From assembly GCA_946811185.2 (NCBI GenBank), contig OX328109.1:13428255-13492254 (forward strand): 64,000 bases of DNA. Direction: 5' to 3'. The notes under the pieces are model-generated. The model made no database searches. It worked only from the letters and a program-made list of their open reading frames with translations, and was not told the DNA's origin. Shown in pieces: positions 20,745 through 32,084 of the stretch (its first letter is position 1; each line of letters begins with the position of its first letter). This DNA comes from Hippopus hippopus (taxonomy: Eukaryota; Mollusca; Bivalvia; Cardiida; Cardiidae). A program made the translations under genes and the position numbers.

Positions 20745-22850
20745 ACCATTTTCAAGGCAGGCCAATTCCTCGGACCATCAGTCACCAGTCCTTTCGGTCC
20801 CGGCAGACAATTTTAGATGTTAATTCCTCGGGCCACCAGTGGCCAGTCCTTTTGAACAGTCCTTTCGGTCTCTAGACCATTTTCAAGGTTGACTTCTCGA
20901 AGCCATTGATCAGTAACCTGTCCTCGAGGTTCAAATGAGACCAGTTATAATGGAAATCCCACGGCCACCAGTGACTAGCGCTAGAGGGCTCTTCTTCATT
21001 TTCAAGGTCAATACTGAATACCCTAAGTGACCAGTTCTATTGAGTATTTTCAAGGTGACCAGGAGGTCACATGATCATTTTCATGGACTATTCCTAAAAG
21101 GTCACAAGTGATCATGGCTAGAGGTCACTAGACCATTTTCAAAATTAATTCCGCAATGCCATAAATAACCACCACGAGAAGTCCCAAGTCCATTTTCAAG
21201 GTGGCCAACAGTGACCCGCAGTTAAAGTCCCTTGAACATTTTCTAAACGAATTCCCCGAGGCCATCAGTGACGAGTGCTAAAGATCTCTAGACATTTTTT
21301 TCATACGGTGCCTCGAGGAAATCAATGACCACCACAAGAAGTTCCTCGGCCATCAGTGACCGCCCTGAGAGGCCCCCGGCCCGTTTCTAACGAGAGATAC
21401 CTGGGGCCATTAGAAACCCGACCTTAAGGTCCTTCATTTTTGAGTCGAATTCCTCCAGGCGATTAGTGACGAGTGCTAAAGATCCCTTGATCGTTTTCAA
21501 GTTAAATTCCCTGAGCTCATCAGTGACAATTCCTCCAGACCACCATGTTCAATACGTCGAACGATCATTTTCACTGTGAATTCCCCGAGATCATCAGTGA
21601 CCAGTACCTGAGGTCCCGTAGACAATTTTTAAACGTGGTGAAATCCCCGAGGTAGTCTATAAATAGTGCCAGAGCATCTTAGACCGTTTTCAAGGTAACT
21701 TTCTCGTGGTAATCAGTGACCACTTTAAGGAGAGTTACATGGGGCCAATGGGGACGAAACCCCCAGGTCTGTTGAAAATTTCAAGGTGAGTTCCCAGAGG
21801 CCATCAATGACCAATTCTGAGGTCTTCAAGACAACTTTTCAATGGTCTCTAGACTATTTAAAGGTGACTTACAAGAGGCTATTAGCGACTCGCCCCTTGA
21901 CAGTTTCAAGGTGAATTCGTCGAGGCCATTAGTGATAAGTTCTAGAGGTCTTCTAGACAACTTTCACGAAGAATTACCAGAGGCCATGAGTGACCAGTGT
22001 TAGAGGTCTCCGGGCCTTTCAAGGTGAGATCCATGGTGTCATTACTGACCAGTCCTAAAGGTCACCTGAACTATTTTACGACGATGTCCTCGAAGCCATC
22101 AGTGATAAAGGCCCCTAGGCAGTTTTAAAGGTGATTTCCCCGAGGCCCTCAGTGACCAGTGCTAGAGAACCCTAGACTGTTTTCATGGTGAGTGACCTAA
22201 GGTTACCAGTGACCCGTCTTTAAGGTATCTTGAAGATTTTCAAGGCGAATTCACCCAGGCCCATAGTGATCAGTGCCGAAGGTCCAGTTGCCAGTTTTCA
22301 AGTTTAATTTCCCGAGGCCATCAGTGACCAGTGCTAGAAGTTCACTGACCATTATCACGGTGAGTTTTCTGATGCTATCAACGACCAGCCCTAGAGGTCC
22401 CTTGACCATTTCCTAGGTAAACTCACCGTGGCCATCAGTTTCCAGCATTAGAGATCCCTAGACTACTTTCTGACAGGGAGTTTCTTGGGCTAATCAGTGA
22501 CTAGTGCTTGATCTTCATAGATAATTTTCAATGTGATTCCATCGGGGTTATCAGTGATTGATCTCGGAGGTGGTATGACCGTGATAAAGATGAGTTCGCA
22601 GAAGCCATTAGTGACCAGTCATAGAGGCTTCTAGAACAGTTTCAAGGTAAATTCCTCAAGTCCATCAGTGACCAATCCAACATGTTCATGGTTCACGCCA
22701 AGGTAAATTTTCTGAGACAATCTGAGGCCAGTTCGATAGGTCCACGGATCTTTTTTAAGTTACATGTATATTCTCTGAGGCCATGCAATCAGATACTTTT
22801 CTAAATTGCTAGTACATCATTTGAAGTAAATGAACAGTGACCAGTTTGTT
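20745..22850 (+). repeat. degenerate 57-bp minisatellite, about 36 units
   Basis: Units follow the pattern GAGGCCATCAGTGACCAGTG, CTAGAGGTCCCTAGACC, then ATTTTCAAGGTGAATTCCC. Four successive units at 22142, 22200, 22257 and 22313 are 56-58 bp apart. Units differ by many substitutions and small indels, so the array is old. No frame stays open across it. Confidence 0.85.
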
Positions 22851-23100
22851 TTACCTAGGGGTGACTAGGTCTATCAGTTAGTTTCAATAATGTGATATTT
22901 ACGATGCTTCTTTTCATATTCGAACATTTATTGTGCACTATGCGTCTCAAGTCCTTCGTGAATTTTCCGCGTGAAAAGCTACAACGCTTAACTTTCTTTT
23001 TCGTCGGTTTTATCTGTATTGCAGCGAAATGCTAAATTGATTTTTAGTGACACATATATGACCAAAGGCATATAAATAATCGTTTCATTACCTGAAGCAC
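22850..23100. other. no gene seen
   Basis: Unremarkable sequence between the minisatellite and the third family M copy. Confidence 0.5.
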
Positions 23101-23101
23101 T

Positions 23102-23423
23102 TTAAGGTAGTAGACCCCTAATGGAAAACAGCTATTTTCACTTAATAATATTATCCTACAAAGTTTACTGTGATTAAAAATGAGTATAATTTTACTACTT
23201 TAACCGAGCCACTTTTTCCTCTTTTTCCTTCATAGAATTATCATTTATAAATCTAAAACCGCTATATTCTCATTAAAAAGGGAGATAATAATTACCTACC
23301 TTTTCAGGAAACTAAAAAAAGTATCAAAAAATAATTTCAAGATAGACATCAAAGGAACTTCAGGTCGGTTATAAATGTGCAAAAGTATTATATCAGTATA
23401 AATTCTTATTTATCAACTAACAT
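23102..23423 (-). mobile_element. family M element, copy 3 (right end lost)
   Basis: This inverted copy begins TTTAAGGTAGTAGACCCCTA and keeps GGGAGATAATAATTACC and AGATAGACATCAAAGG. It breaks off after TTATCAACTAACATG, before the second terminal repeat. Confidence 0.8.
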
Positions 23424-23898
23424 GTCGTTTATAACATGTAGATCAAAAATAAAACACACATTTCTCGTGTCTGGCCGCCATTTCTATTTGGGAAACATAA
23501 ACATTTCGAGTAAAAGATGAATTAAACTTTTTTCTTTTCTTATGTTTGGCGTTTAGATTGAGAATATTGGTATTCAAAACGAAGGATACGCAAGTAATAC
23601 GTAGGTATGTTCAAACTCCAGTTTTGTCATCAATTCATGAAAATATGAGTTTTAACATGCACGCAAAACCTGAACAAAGAGATCTTCCGTGTTTTCGCGA
23701 TCGCCTCATTACACGGATGAGACCCGTCAAAAAGTAAAAATCGCATTCGGGGACAGTTATCTGTACTAGCCAGTCTCCCCAATGTATTCTGTTATAACAT
23801 AAGTTGTTTACATATGTTATGTAAATTGCTTCCTGCCAGTGTGGGCATATTTCGCCGTGTAATTTACAAAAAACAAGACAGAAAAGTTTTGGTAAACA

Positions 23899-24112
23899 AT
23901 TAGAACCCTTTACCAAACAATCCGAAGCTTTAACGACTCGCAAAAAACTTCTGAAAACATTGTGAGCCAAAGAGAAAATGCTGATAAGCTGCATTTTTCT
24001 CCTTTTCTGACGGTGTTTTCTACCCTTCCCAAAGGTCAAACTTACTCTGTCGTCTGCATATTCTTTCAATTTGAACAAGTATAAAATTGTGTAGTTTGGT
24101 AAACAATTAGGG
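23899..24112 (+). mobile_element. family A MITE, diverged
   Basis: AGAACCCTTTACCAAACAAT, an imperfect core at 23955-24022 and GTTTGGTAAACAATTA are visible. Confidence 0.75.
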
Positions 24113-24328
24113 TAAAATAAAATCGTCTTTCCGAGTTTCTCTTACTATATTGTATAAGTCTTTAACACTACATATGGCTTGCAACACGCGAAAAGGGGCA
24201 TTCGGACATTTGCGTAAAGTATCGTCTCGGATTAGCCTGCGCAGTCCGCGCAGGCTGATCCGAGACGGCACTTTACGACTACATTAGATTTTGTCCCACA
24301 GTAGACTTGCGCAAAACAGAAAATTACA

Positions 24329-25860
24329 TACAAGAAATATCTTTAAAAAAAGATAGACGGCGTAATAGGCACTTGGATATGAATACAGTTAAATTCGTTT
24401 GTAGTTGATCTATAATATGAAGAGAAATGATGAAAACAGTTCTGAAAGTAGCCTTTTTTAAATTGTTTTGTATGGTGGCATATTTCTGCCGCGAGATACG
24501 AGGTAGCTATCATAATAATTTTAGAAAACTATCGTGATAAAACAAAGTTTCCTGGAAATTTTATCTAGATAATAAAAATTTTCACGATAAAAATATCGCG
24601 ATAATTCTACCTGTTATCATGATTTTTTTTGCTTTCGTGCCCATAACTGACATTCACGGTATCTATAATTAGATACGGTTTCGGAACATCTTCGTCTACA
24701 ACCTTATGAATTCTCCTTTTCCCTGAATGGTTTTAAAGTGTTCGTAGGAGGCATTTCGAGCTGTCTTTGTGATTTTACAGACTTCTGTTCATTTCGAGTC
24801 TTGTCAAAATTTACCAATTAAGCTACAATTATTAATTATTCGAACTTTTACTTACTGCAATCTTGTGAAGTCAAAAACTACCGAGTTCATCCAAATGATA
24901 AATTTTCTATTTATAGATATCGAGAAACAGGTAGAACTATCACGATAATTTTATCTTGCATGTCAGCTTCGTGCACGATTGAGAAATTTTGTGTTAAAAT
25001 ATTAAGTTTATCGTGATATTTTTTTCAGGAAACTTTTCACTATCTCGATAAAATTTCCAGGAAACTTTAATTTATCGCGATAGTTTTGCAAAATTATTAT
25101 GATAGCTATCTCGTATCTCGTGGCAGAAATATGCCACCATAGTTTTGCATATGGTTGAAAGCATAATTATCAATAACATTCAAGAATGGGGAAGCATGTT
25201 TTTGTACTTGAATGAAGCACCTTTCAACCATCGAAGATTTGTCGTTATCAGAAGAGGGGATTTTATCACCCCTCTCAATGCTTGACCACACCCACCTACT
25301 CTTACTAGGAGTATTTTATTAGGAACCCAGTTTCTTCGTTAACAACGCAATTAAACCGATTGTTCCCCTAGGTACGCATAGTTTCTTGCAAACTGAATCA
25401 CCAAATTCAAGATATGACATCTTTTTTCATTGTAACAAAAAACGTAATAGATTGTTTTACAACCCATTTTCACGTAAGACAATAGAGCGGTAGCCTGCCG
25501 TCGCAGTTCGTATTCAGTTTTACGCGAGGAAAAACGGGTACCAAGCCTCTTACACTAAACAAAATAGAAAACTTGCCAATTCTCATTGCTATTACTTTAT
25601 CTATATGATATAGATTATGGATGTTTTGCTAGAGTTTAACATCTGTATGGCCATAAAGTACAACTTTACATAGGTAGATGTGAGCATTTCGTGATTTTTT
25701 TAGTCATTGACGCTTTTATCCAATATCGGAAAATTTCTACTGTGACCTTTATTTTTTCTGTGTAGTTTACATATATTTGGCCAATCACAAAATGAGTAAC
25801 AATTCATTTCCTCCTAGTACTCGAAGTAGGTCAAAAGTTAGATCATACAGCTACGCCGAA
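24329..25860 (+). mobile_element. family G element nested in family C
   Basis: The left end ACAAGAAATATCTTTAAAAA...AGACGGCGTA and the right end GGTCAAAAG...CAGCTACGCCGAAA match the copies at 52858-53040 and, inverted, 47041-47215. It is itself interrupted at 24470-25145. Confidence 0.7.
24470..25145. mobile_element. 675-bp foldback element with long inverted ends
   Basis: The left arm starts TATGGTGGCATATTTCTGCC and runs through CGAGATACGAGGTAGCTATC, AAACTATCGTGATAAAACAA and AGTTTCCTGGAAATTTTATC. The right arm, ending at 25142, is its inverted counterpart over about 130 bp. There is no coding capacity. Confidence 0.88.
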
Positions 25861-26144
25861 AAAACGGAAAGTGTTGTTTCGGATTAGCCTGCGCACACTG
25901 CGCAGGCTGATCCGAGACGACACTTAATTTACACACATTTTCGAATGCCCCTTTTCGCGTGTTGCAGGCCAATAAGGCCACTTAAGGAGTTTAAAGTCAC
26001 TTTTTTTTTTTCAGAAATCGCAAATGAAGATTAACGTTGAATTAATTGGGGTTTATTGAGTTGACGCAGACGGAGACATGCTGGTCCAAGTCGAATTTTG
26101 TAAGGGAAAAATTTGTTTCCAAAATTTCTACCTTTATAACTGTC

Positions 26145-26512
26145 TTAACCGTTAGGCTGCTAAGCGCGACACGGGGCGCTTTTGCGAACGGTGTAGATCA
26201 AGATCAGACTGTGGCCTGCAACATGCGAAAAGGGGCATTCGGACATTTGCGTAAAGTGTCGTTTCGGATCAGCCTGCGCAGTCCGCGCAGGCTAATCCGA
26301 AACGACACTTTCCGTTTTTATGTAATTTTCTGTTTCACGCAAGTCTACTGTAGGACAAAATCTAATGTAGTCGTAAAGTGCCGTCTCGGATTAGCCTGCG
26401 CGGCTAATCCGAGACGACACTTTACGCAAATGTCCGAATGCCCCTTTTCGCGTGTTGCAGGCCATTTATTATTGAGTGGAAATTTTCATTTATTTAGTAG
26501 CTTAAGGGTTAA
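26145..26512 (+). mobile_element. family D MITE split by family C
   Basis: The left part, 26145-26211, runs TTAACCGTTAGGCTGCTAAG to GATCAAGATCAGACTG. The right part resumes at 26464 and ends TTTAGTAGCTTAAGGGTTAA. The central hairpin was cut at its middle. Confidence 0.85.
26212..26463 (+). mobile_element. family C MITE, two hairpins, inside family D
   Basis: It begins TGGCCTGCAACATGCGAAAA and ends TTTTCGCGTGTTGCAGGCCA. Two internal palindromes (on GATCAGCCTGCGCAGTCCGC, and a shortened one at 26391-26411) are separated by AGTCTACTGTAGGACAAAAT. An open frame, 26046-26555, runs through the pair of elements and is spurious. Confidence 0.9.
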
Positions 26513-26659
26513 TAACGATCTATTTGTTCCGATCTATGTACCAGATCGACAATAAATTACCGCAAAGTACTATAAAAATAAGGCATTGTACGAATAGGGC
26601 ATAGAAAAATCTTAAAAGTACTAATAAATGACTTGGTCGTGTTTGGTAGGTATTAGATA

Positions 26660-26815
26660 GAGAATCTTACATGAGTGTTTTTGTATTATCATTTTTATCA
26701 AACGAGTTGACTAAAATTGTATGACGCAAGCCTTGGCGAGCGGCAAATACATTTTAGTCAACGAGTTTGATAAAAATGATAATACATAAACACTCATGTA
26801 AGATTCTGTTTATCA
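26660..26815. repeat. foldback element
   Basis: Arms of about 60 bp start AGAATCTTACATGAGTGTTT and end AAACACTCATGTAAGATTCT, around a spacer of about 35 bp (CGCAAGCCTTGGCGAGCGG). Confidence 0.85.
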
Positions 26816-26819
26816 CATA

Positions 26820-27300
26820 AAACGAATGACAGTCAAAAAATATCCTGCCTCATAACCTTTTGCCTATATACCGTTCACAGGTCCATGTTTACAATTGTAG
26901 TTCGGTTTCAAATGTGTACATACACAAGTAGATAGCTCCGTGACATTTACACCGAAAGTAGAATAAAACAGTCTCGAGAGGGGGTAAGTGCAACTAATTC
27001 AGCAATTTTGTTGTTTTTGAAAAGCTTTCGCTGCATTTCTTGCTTTGTATTAAACATGAAAATCAAAAACTGTCCACGTGCATACGCCTTAGCAACAACG
27101 ACGTCATTTTTCCGCGAAACGGCGTAGTAGAAGAAATTCCAGCATTTACTGTGGTAGGTTTCTCAAGCTTTACGCGTTCATGACTGGAAATTGACCAGAA
27201 CCGGGACCCAAAAAACGATAATACACTAGTGTATTATCGAAAATAAGTCACGGGTTTAATACACTGCCGGCGGAGGTTTTATGTGATAAATTACACTTGA
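26820..27300. other. no gene seen
   Basis: AT-rich sequence that contains TTTTATGTGATAAATT, a motif also seen near the ends of family E. Confidence 0.4.
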
Positions 27301-27321
27301 ACACGTTGTGTTAATAAATTT

Positions 27322-28798
27322 ACTTGCAAAAGAAATGCATTTTTATTAAATAAGCAGAAAAGATACATAAAACAAGTTTTAAAATGATAATTCATTCCAC
27401 CGACATGAAACTGCATCCCTTTTCTGCAAGTTACACAAAGTTAAATTGATTTCATTTCATCGATATTGGTTAAAATGATGATATGGTTAAAAACAATACA
27501 AACTTTTTGAAATGACTGAGACTTAAAGTGGTTATAACTTGTAACGATCCTCCTTGGCATTGAAACAATCAATGTGTTAACTGTACGTATTGGAATGTTG
27601 TTTCATTCCTCGCGTAATTCAACGGCAAGCTCATGTAGGGTGCCGGAAACGTTAATGCGACGTCTGACTTGCCGGTCCAGCACGTCCCACAGTTGTGCAA
27701 TTGGTGAAAGGTAAGGGCTAGATAAGGTGAATCTCGATTTATCTGAAAAGAGAATTCTTTTCTTATGTCTTGCAGGGAGCATCCGAGGTGCATGAAGTTG
27801 CTACCAGTTTAAGCCTAGAGCACATCGCTTAGCAATTAGCGATAATCCAAGAAAGGGCTTAAGCCGCTTTCACGTAGATGTCATAACACAGTACAAGGGT
27901 GAATACGGATGTTTTGACGGCCTGGCGTGTGAAGAGCTGTTTCCGTGGTCGTTAAAACGCGTAGGTGCACTAAGCGTACGTTGTCTGCGCATGTCATATT
28001 TTTCTAAGATTCGACCTGTCTGCTATGATGCGTCACCCATCCCCCAATACCTGGGAAAAGTAGGGCTTATACCGAAGCTATTAGCCTATTACCCAAGCAT
28101 GTAGGGGTTGTATTAATAAATGGCCGATGCATAGGTTACATGCTAGCCGATCATAGCTGAATTAATCGCACCAGGTAGCGTTTTATTGAGTAATGAAATT
28201 CAAAGAAACGGTTGTTGTTTTGAAAAGTAGTCCGGTTCTGTACCCAGAATGCCCAAATTAGATAGATGTGTATTTGTAGAATGCCATCTAGCGGGAGATA
28301 ATGCTAAGCGTATGCAACAGTCTTTGCGTTTTGTTATTTCACGAGGACGCCCGGCTCTAGGTCTATCATATGTAATGTTTGTGGGCAGAAATCTCTCTCG
28401 GAGTCCTGAAAGGGTCGATCGTGACATTGTAAGCTGTCTAGTGACGTCATATGTGATTTACCCTGCAGTAGAAGTGACGTAGCATGTCCCCGCTGATTAG
28501 CATCAAGTCTAGGCACTGCGTAAACTTACAAAAGTGTTTGAAAAGTTGCACATCTATACTTTTCTGAATAATCACCGACTCGGATATACGTCTACAAGGC
28601 TATATACCGTCCACATGCAATGTGTACAAAATGGTTCAGTAGGTCTAGTGCATAATAAAAACGTTGGCGCATAAGATATGCCTGTTTAGTAATGACGAGA
28701 ATACGACCGCTTACACCATTATGATTTAGTATATTGTGTAATTTAATCATTAAAAGAATATTTTAAAACATTGCAATATGCGTTTCTTTTGCAAGTCG
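27322..28798 (-). pseudogene. Tc1-like transposon relic
   Basis: Minus-strand fragments lie in the right order for a Tc1/mariner transposase. The N-terminus at 28200-28516 is in two frames: MPRLDANQRG, then a helix-turn-helix-like VSRSTLSGLRERF and a GRPR motif (RPRAGRPR). The C-terminus at 27560-27720 is PIAQLWDVLDRQVRRRINV and EEWNNIP-like. The catalytic middle is unrecognisable. Candidate terminal repeats are ACTTGCAAAAGAAATGCAT at 27322 and ATGCGTTTCTTTTGCAAGT at 28780. Multiple frameshifts show it is dead. Confidence 0.75.
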
Positions 28799-28799
28799 G

Positions 28800-29145
28800 T
28801 ATTGAAATTTTTGAAATTTACACGAAGCTTATTCGCTTCTGTGACAGATAGGCCTCATTGCGAACGAAATCTAGTTTAAAAAAAAAAATAAAGGAAAAAT
28901 TGCATACAATGACTTCGTTTTAAATCTCAAGATGATAAAATTAGTAGCTTTGTCCAGATCAACAATTTTCACAGTTGATTTCGCAAGAAATATGGGTTAG
29001 CAAAAGCTAAGAATGGGACATACGATTTCAGCGTGTTAACCAAATACGGCACCGTTTACTTGTTTCAAGCGTGTGTAGGACAAGAAAATTCGTAATGGCT
29101 GCATTACACTGAAAAAAAAAGGGGGGGGGGGTTATGTGATAAATA
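28800..29145 (+). repeat. family E repeat, right part
   Basis: GAAATTTACACGAAGCTTAT through AATTCGTAATGGCTGCATTA and GTTATGTGATAAA matches 33545-33860. The Tc1-like relic lies immediately to its left, so it may have inserted into this element. Confidence 0.7.
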
Positions 29146-29604
29146 GATGAGCCAAGCTCTGGCAGAAGAATACATCTCTGTGATGCATGGATCAAGCAAG
29201 TCATCACATAATCATGGATCCATGGACTTAATCCTTTACCAAACGACAAAATTTTAGACTGGTCCAAATTGAAAGCATTTGCAGATGACAAAATAAACGT
29301 GACTAAGAAATTGAAACTTGAGTTTGGAAGAGCAGAAAACATTGTGGGAAAAGGAGAAAATGCTGGTTACCAGCATTTTCTCCTTTTCCCACAATGTTTT
29401 CAGAAGGCTTCTTCCTCTGGGTTGTAAAAACAAGGGATTGTTTGGTAAAGGGTTAATCAAGAGGAAGAGTGTCTTTAGACATACTGAAAATTTACCAGTA
29501 GCAAAACGATTTAGGTAAAGGTGCGCAGACTGCACAAGCTGACCTGGTCGGTACTGTTAGCAGATGCTTTGAGCCTCCTTTTTCACAGAGAATAGCTAAA
29601 TTCA
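29144..29604 (-). mobile_element. family B MITE split by family A
   Basis: The left part, 29144-29227, runs GATGAGCCAAGCTCTGGCAG to ATCATGGATCCATGGA. The right part, 29457-29604, has a degraded palindrome (GCGCAGACTGCACAAGCTGA) and ends CTTTTTCACAGAG. Confidence 0.8.
29228..29456 (-). mobile_element. family A hairpin MITE inside family B
   Basis: TTAATCCTTTACCAAACGAC lies at the left and TGTTTGGTAAAGGGTTAA at the right. The core, at 29335-29400, is near-perfect. Confidence 0.9.
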
Positions 29605-29619
29605 TTTCAGCTGATATGA

Positions 29620-29845
29620 CGGGATTTGTCCTTGAAAAAACATTGTGAGAAAAGGGAGAAAAAAATAGTATTTTAGAATAAATTTCCGGCTTTTCGACAA
29701 TGTTAATAACAAGCATTTTCTCCTTTTTTTCCCACAATATTTTCTGCCCTTTCAGAGTCAACTCCCACCATTGCAGCCCCCATTTAATTTGTCGATTTCA
29801 AATGCTGTTAGATTTAGAAAAGTCCAAAGTTTTCGCGTGTGTTAC
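29620..29845 (+). mobile_element. family A relic with unpaired inner sequence
   Basis: The two core arms are separated by unrelated sequence (TTCCGGCTTTTCGACAATG) and both are eroded. Confidence 0.55.
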
Positions 29846-30059
29846 AGCTCAAAGGAAGGTAACCTTGTAAAATGTTCTAAAATCCATTAAACACTCAGAA
29901 TTAAATGGCTCTTATTATTCCCACAAAACTTCTTTTGAAATTCATACATAGTAATATAAAACTCTGACGCGAATAACTTTTGAGAAAAAAAGGAAACTGA
30001 AAAAAGGACCAGTCAGTGTTTACATGAAATTGTTTCCTTTCCAAATAGGTCTTTCTAGA

Positions 30060-30378
30060 AGAAGAAGAAGAAAATGAAAGAAAAACGAAAATAATGATAA
30101 TGATGTTGATAATGATAATAATGATGAAGGACGGAAGGACGGAAGGAAGGAAGGAAGGAGAAAAGTAAGAAAGAAAGAAAGAAAGACGATAATGATAATA
30201 ATGATGAAGAATGCGGAAGAAAGGAAGGAAGGAAGAGAGGAAGGGCAAAGGGAGGGAGTTTGGGAGGGAGACAGAAAGAAAGAAAGAAGATAATGATAAT
30301 AATGATGAAGGAAGGAAGGAAGGAAAAAGGGAAGGAGTTAGGGAGGGAGAAAGAAAGAAGGAAAGAAAGAGAGAAGAT
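30060..30378. repeat. polypurine compound microsatellite
   Basis: Three rounds of (GATAAT)-(GATGA)-(AGGA)n-(AAAG)n give about 320 bp with almost no pyrimidine apart from T in GAT. The long serine-, leucine- and phenylalanine-rich minus-strand frames here are repeat artefacts. Confidence 0.92.
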
Positions 30379-30564
30379 ATCAAACAGCGTGGACCCATGA
30401 ACAGCACACAAGTACTGTTGACAATCCTTCCTAAGGATAATTGACAGTGGGAGACTGTTAACCGCACGTCGTTTTATAACAGGATGATGCCCGAGGAAGC
30501 TTTGTCTTGTTACATGATTTACTAATATAGAGATCACGACGGCAGTTCTGCCCAAGTCTTGTAG

Positions 30565-30735
30565 TCACCGTTTACTACACTATCCGAGTTTTAACAACCC
30601 TGAGAAAGAGCATTTCTTTCTCTTTGGCGACCAGCATTTTCTCCTTTTCCCACAATGTTTTCTACCTATTTAAGGACAGATAGTTTTATTTGAAAAACAT
30701 TTGAGTTGTCGTCTGAAAACACTTGACTGAGCTGT
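30565..30735 (+). mobile_element. family A MITE, left core arm lost
   Basis: CGTTTACTACACTATCCGAG, then only the right arm (CAGCATTTTCTCCTTTTCCC). Confidence 0.7.
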
Positions 30736-31057
30736 CGCCAACCTTAACTTGAATGCTGTTGAAGGCTGCTTAAAAATACAAATCGACTCAAATACATACA
30801 TGTGTCTTCCAAGTAAAATGATGGCAAGCTGCTCCACTAAATCAAGACCTGTCAATGATAGTAATAATTATCTTATTTATTTAATTAATTTTTGTTCGTC
30901 ATAAACCTACAATATATCATTATTATCACTTTTACCAATTTAAGATAACGGTATTTACCTTGTTACGATGCATTGATAAAAACAGTTATCGTAGATCAAG
31001 ATACAAGTGTGAAAGGTGCATTTTAACCCAGTTAGCTCTACGGACAGCTTTCTGTTT

Positions 31058-31098
31058 TATAGACAAAAATAAAATTTTGTCATCTGGTAAAGAGTTAA
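31058..31098 (+). mobile_element. family A terminal fragment
   Basis: Only ATAAAATTTTGTCATCTGGT and AAAGAGTTAA remain. Confidence 0.6.
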
Positions 31099-31199
31099 AG
31101 AGACAAATGCTTCTGTTTGAACAACCAAGCTGATGACATAAACGACATACTGGCGACACAAATGCATAAAGCTCAACAAGCAGATCGAACAGATATACG

Positions 31200-31885
31200 A
31201 CCAACTACATAGACAAATGTTTATATAGCTTAAAAAATAAGCTGACCAATACGAGGCCAACTACCGATTCAAAAACATAAAAATTTACAACAAACAAAGC
31301 AACCAAAATACTTAAACAAATATCAACATGGAGGCATCAATAACACAACAAATAAACCGAAAAAATACACGATTAACTATTGATAGAAAATCATATAGCT
31401 CAACAAGCCAAACGACCAAATACACGAACAACTATCGATACAGAAACATACAGCTCAAAAAACAAAAGGATCAAATACACGACTAACAACTGGTAAGAAA
31501 GTATGCAGCTCAACAGACAAACCGATTTAATACTTGACCAACAAATGATACAAAGGCATGTAGCTCAAAACACAAACCGATCAAATGCACTTCCAGCTTC
31601 TGAGATAAAAGCATACAGCTTTACAAACAAACTGAACTGAACGATACACGAACAAATATCAATACAGACTCATAAATAGCACAACATAAAACAAAACAGA
31701 CTGATAAATAGCACAACAAAAAAGAAAACAAATACACAATCAACTACTATTTAAGAAAAATCATATAGTTCAACAAAAATACCGACCAAATATAGACGAA
31801 AGACGACTGATACAAAGCACAAAGCTTAACAAACGAAGCGAACAAAAATACACAACAAACTTCTGAATGCAAATGTTAGACAAGC
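31200..31885 (+). repeat. degenerate 55-bp minisatellite, G-poor
   Basis: The recurring word CATACAGCTCAACAAACAAA is spaced 55-57 bp apart at 31384, 31441, 31496, 31551 and 31606. The plus strand is rich in A and C and very poor in G. Units are too diverged to encode a shared peptide. Confidence 0.8.
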
Positions 31886-32084
31886 CAAACAACACAGGAC
31901 CAACTTCCACTCGTCACTACATCTAACATCTTCTATATCAAGAAGGTTTCCGTTATGCTGTCAGTCACATGATCTTAAACATGCTGGGGCTCATGTTGAC
32001 CGATTACCAACGAAATCGACACGCACGAAGAAATAATTCACATATACCAATCTGTCGGTGAAAAAATGTCAACAGAATTTTGTG

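Larger units (their letters stand above)
24177..25973 (+). mobile_element. family C hairpin MITE split by nested insertions
   Basis: The left part, 24177-24328, starts TGGCTTGCAACACGCGAAAA with its palindrome on GATTAGCCTGCGCAGTCCGC. The right part, 25860-25973, holds a second palindrome and ends CGCGTGTTGCAGGCCA. A family G element lies between, and it contains a foldback element. Confidence 0.85.

Noticed and set aside
23635..24078. 147-codon minus-strand open frame
   Set aside because: It spans a family A copy; the remainder has no recognisable domain or splice structure.
26046..26555. 169-codon plus-strand open frame
   Set aside because: It runs straight through nested family D and family C hairpin elements, and its peptide is the translation of their palindromes.
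29901..30555. Long serine/leucine/phenylalanine-rich minus-strand open frames
   Set aside because: They are produced by the polypurine microsatellite at 30060-30378; no domain outside the repeat.
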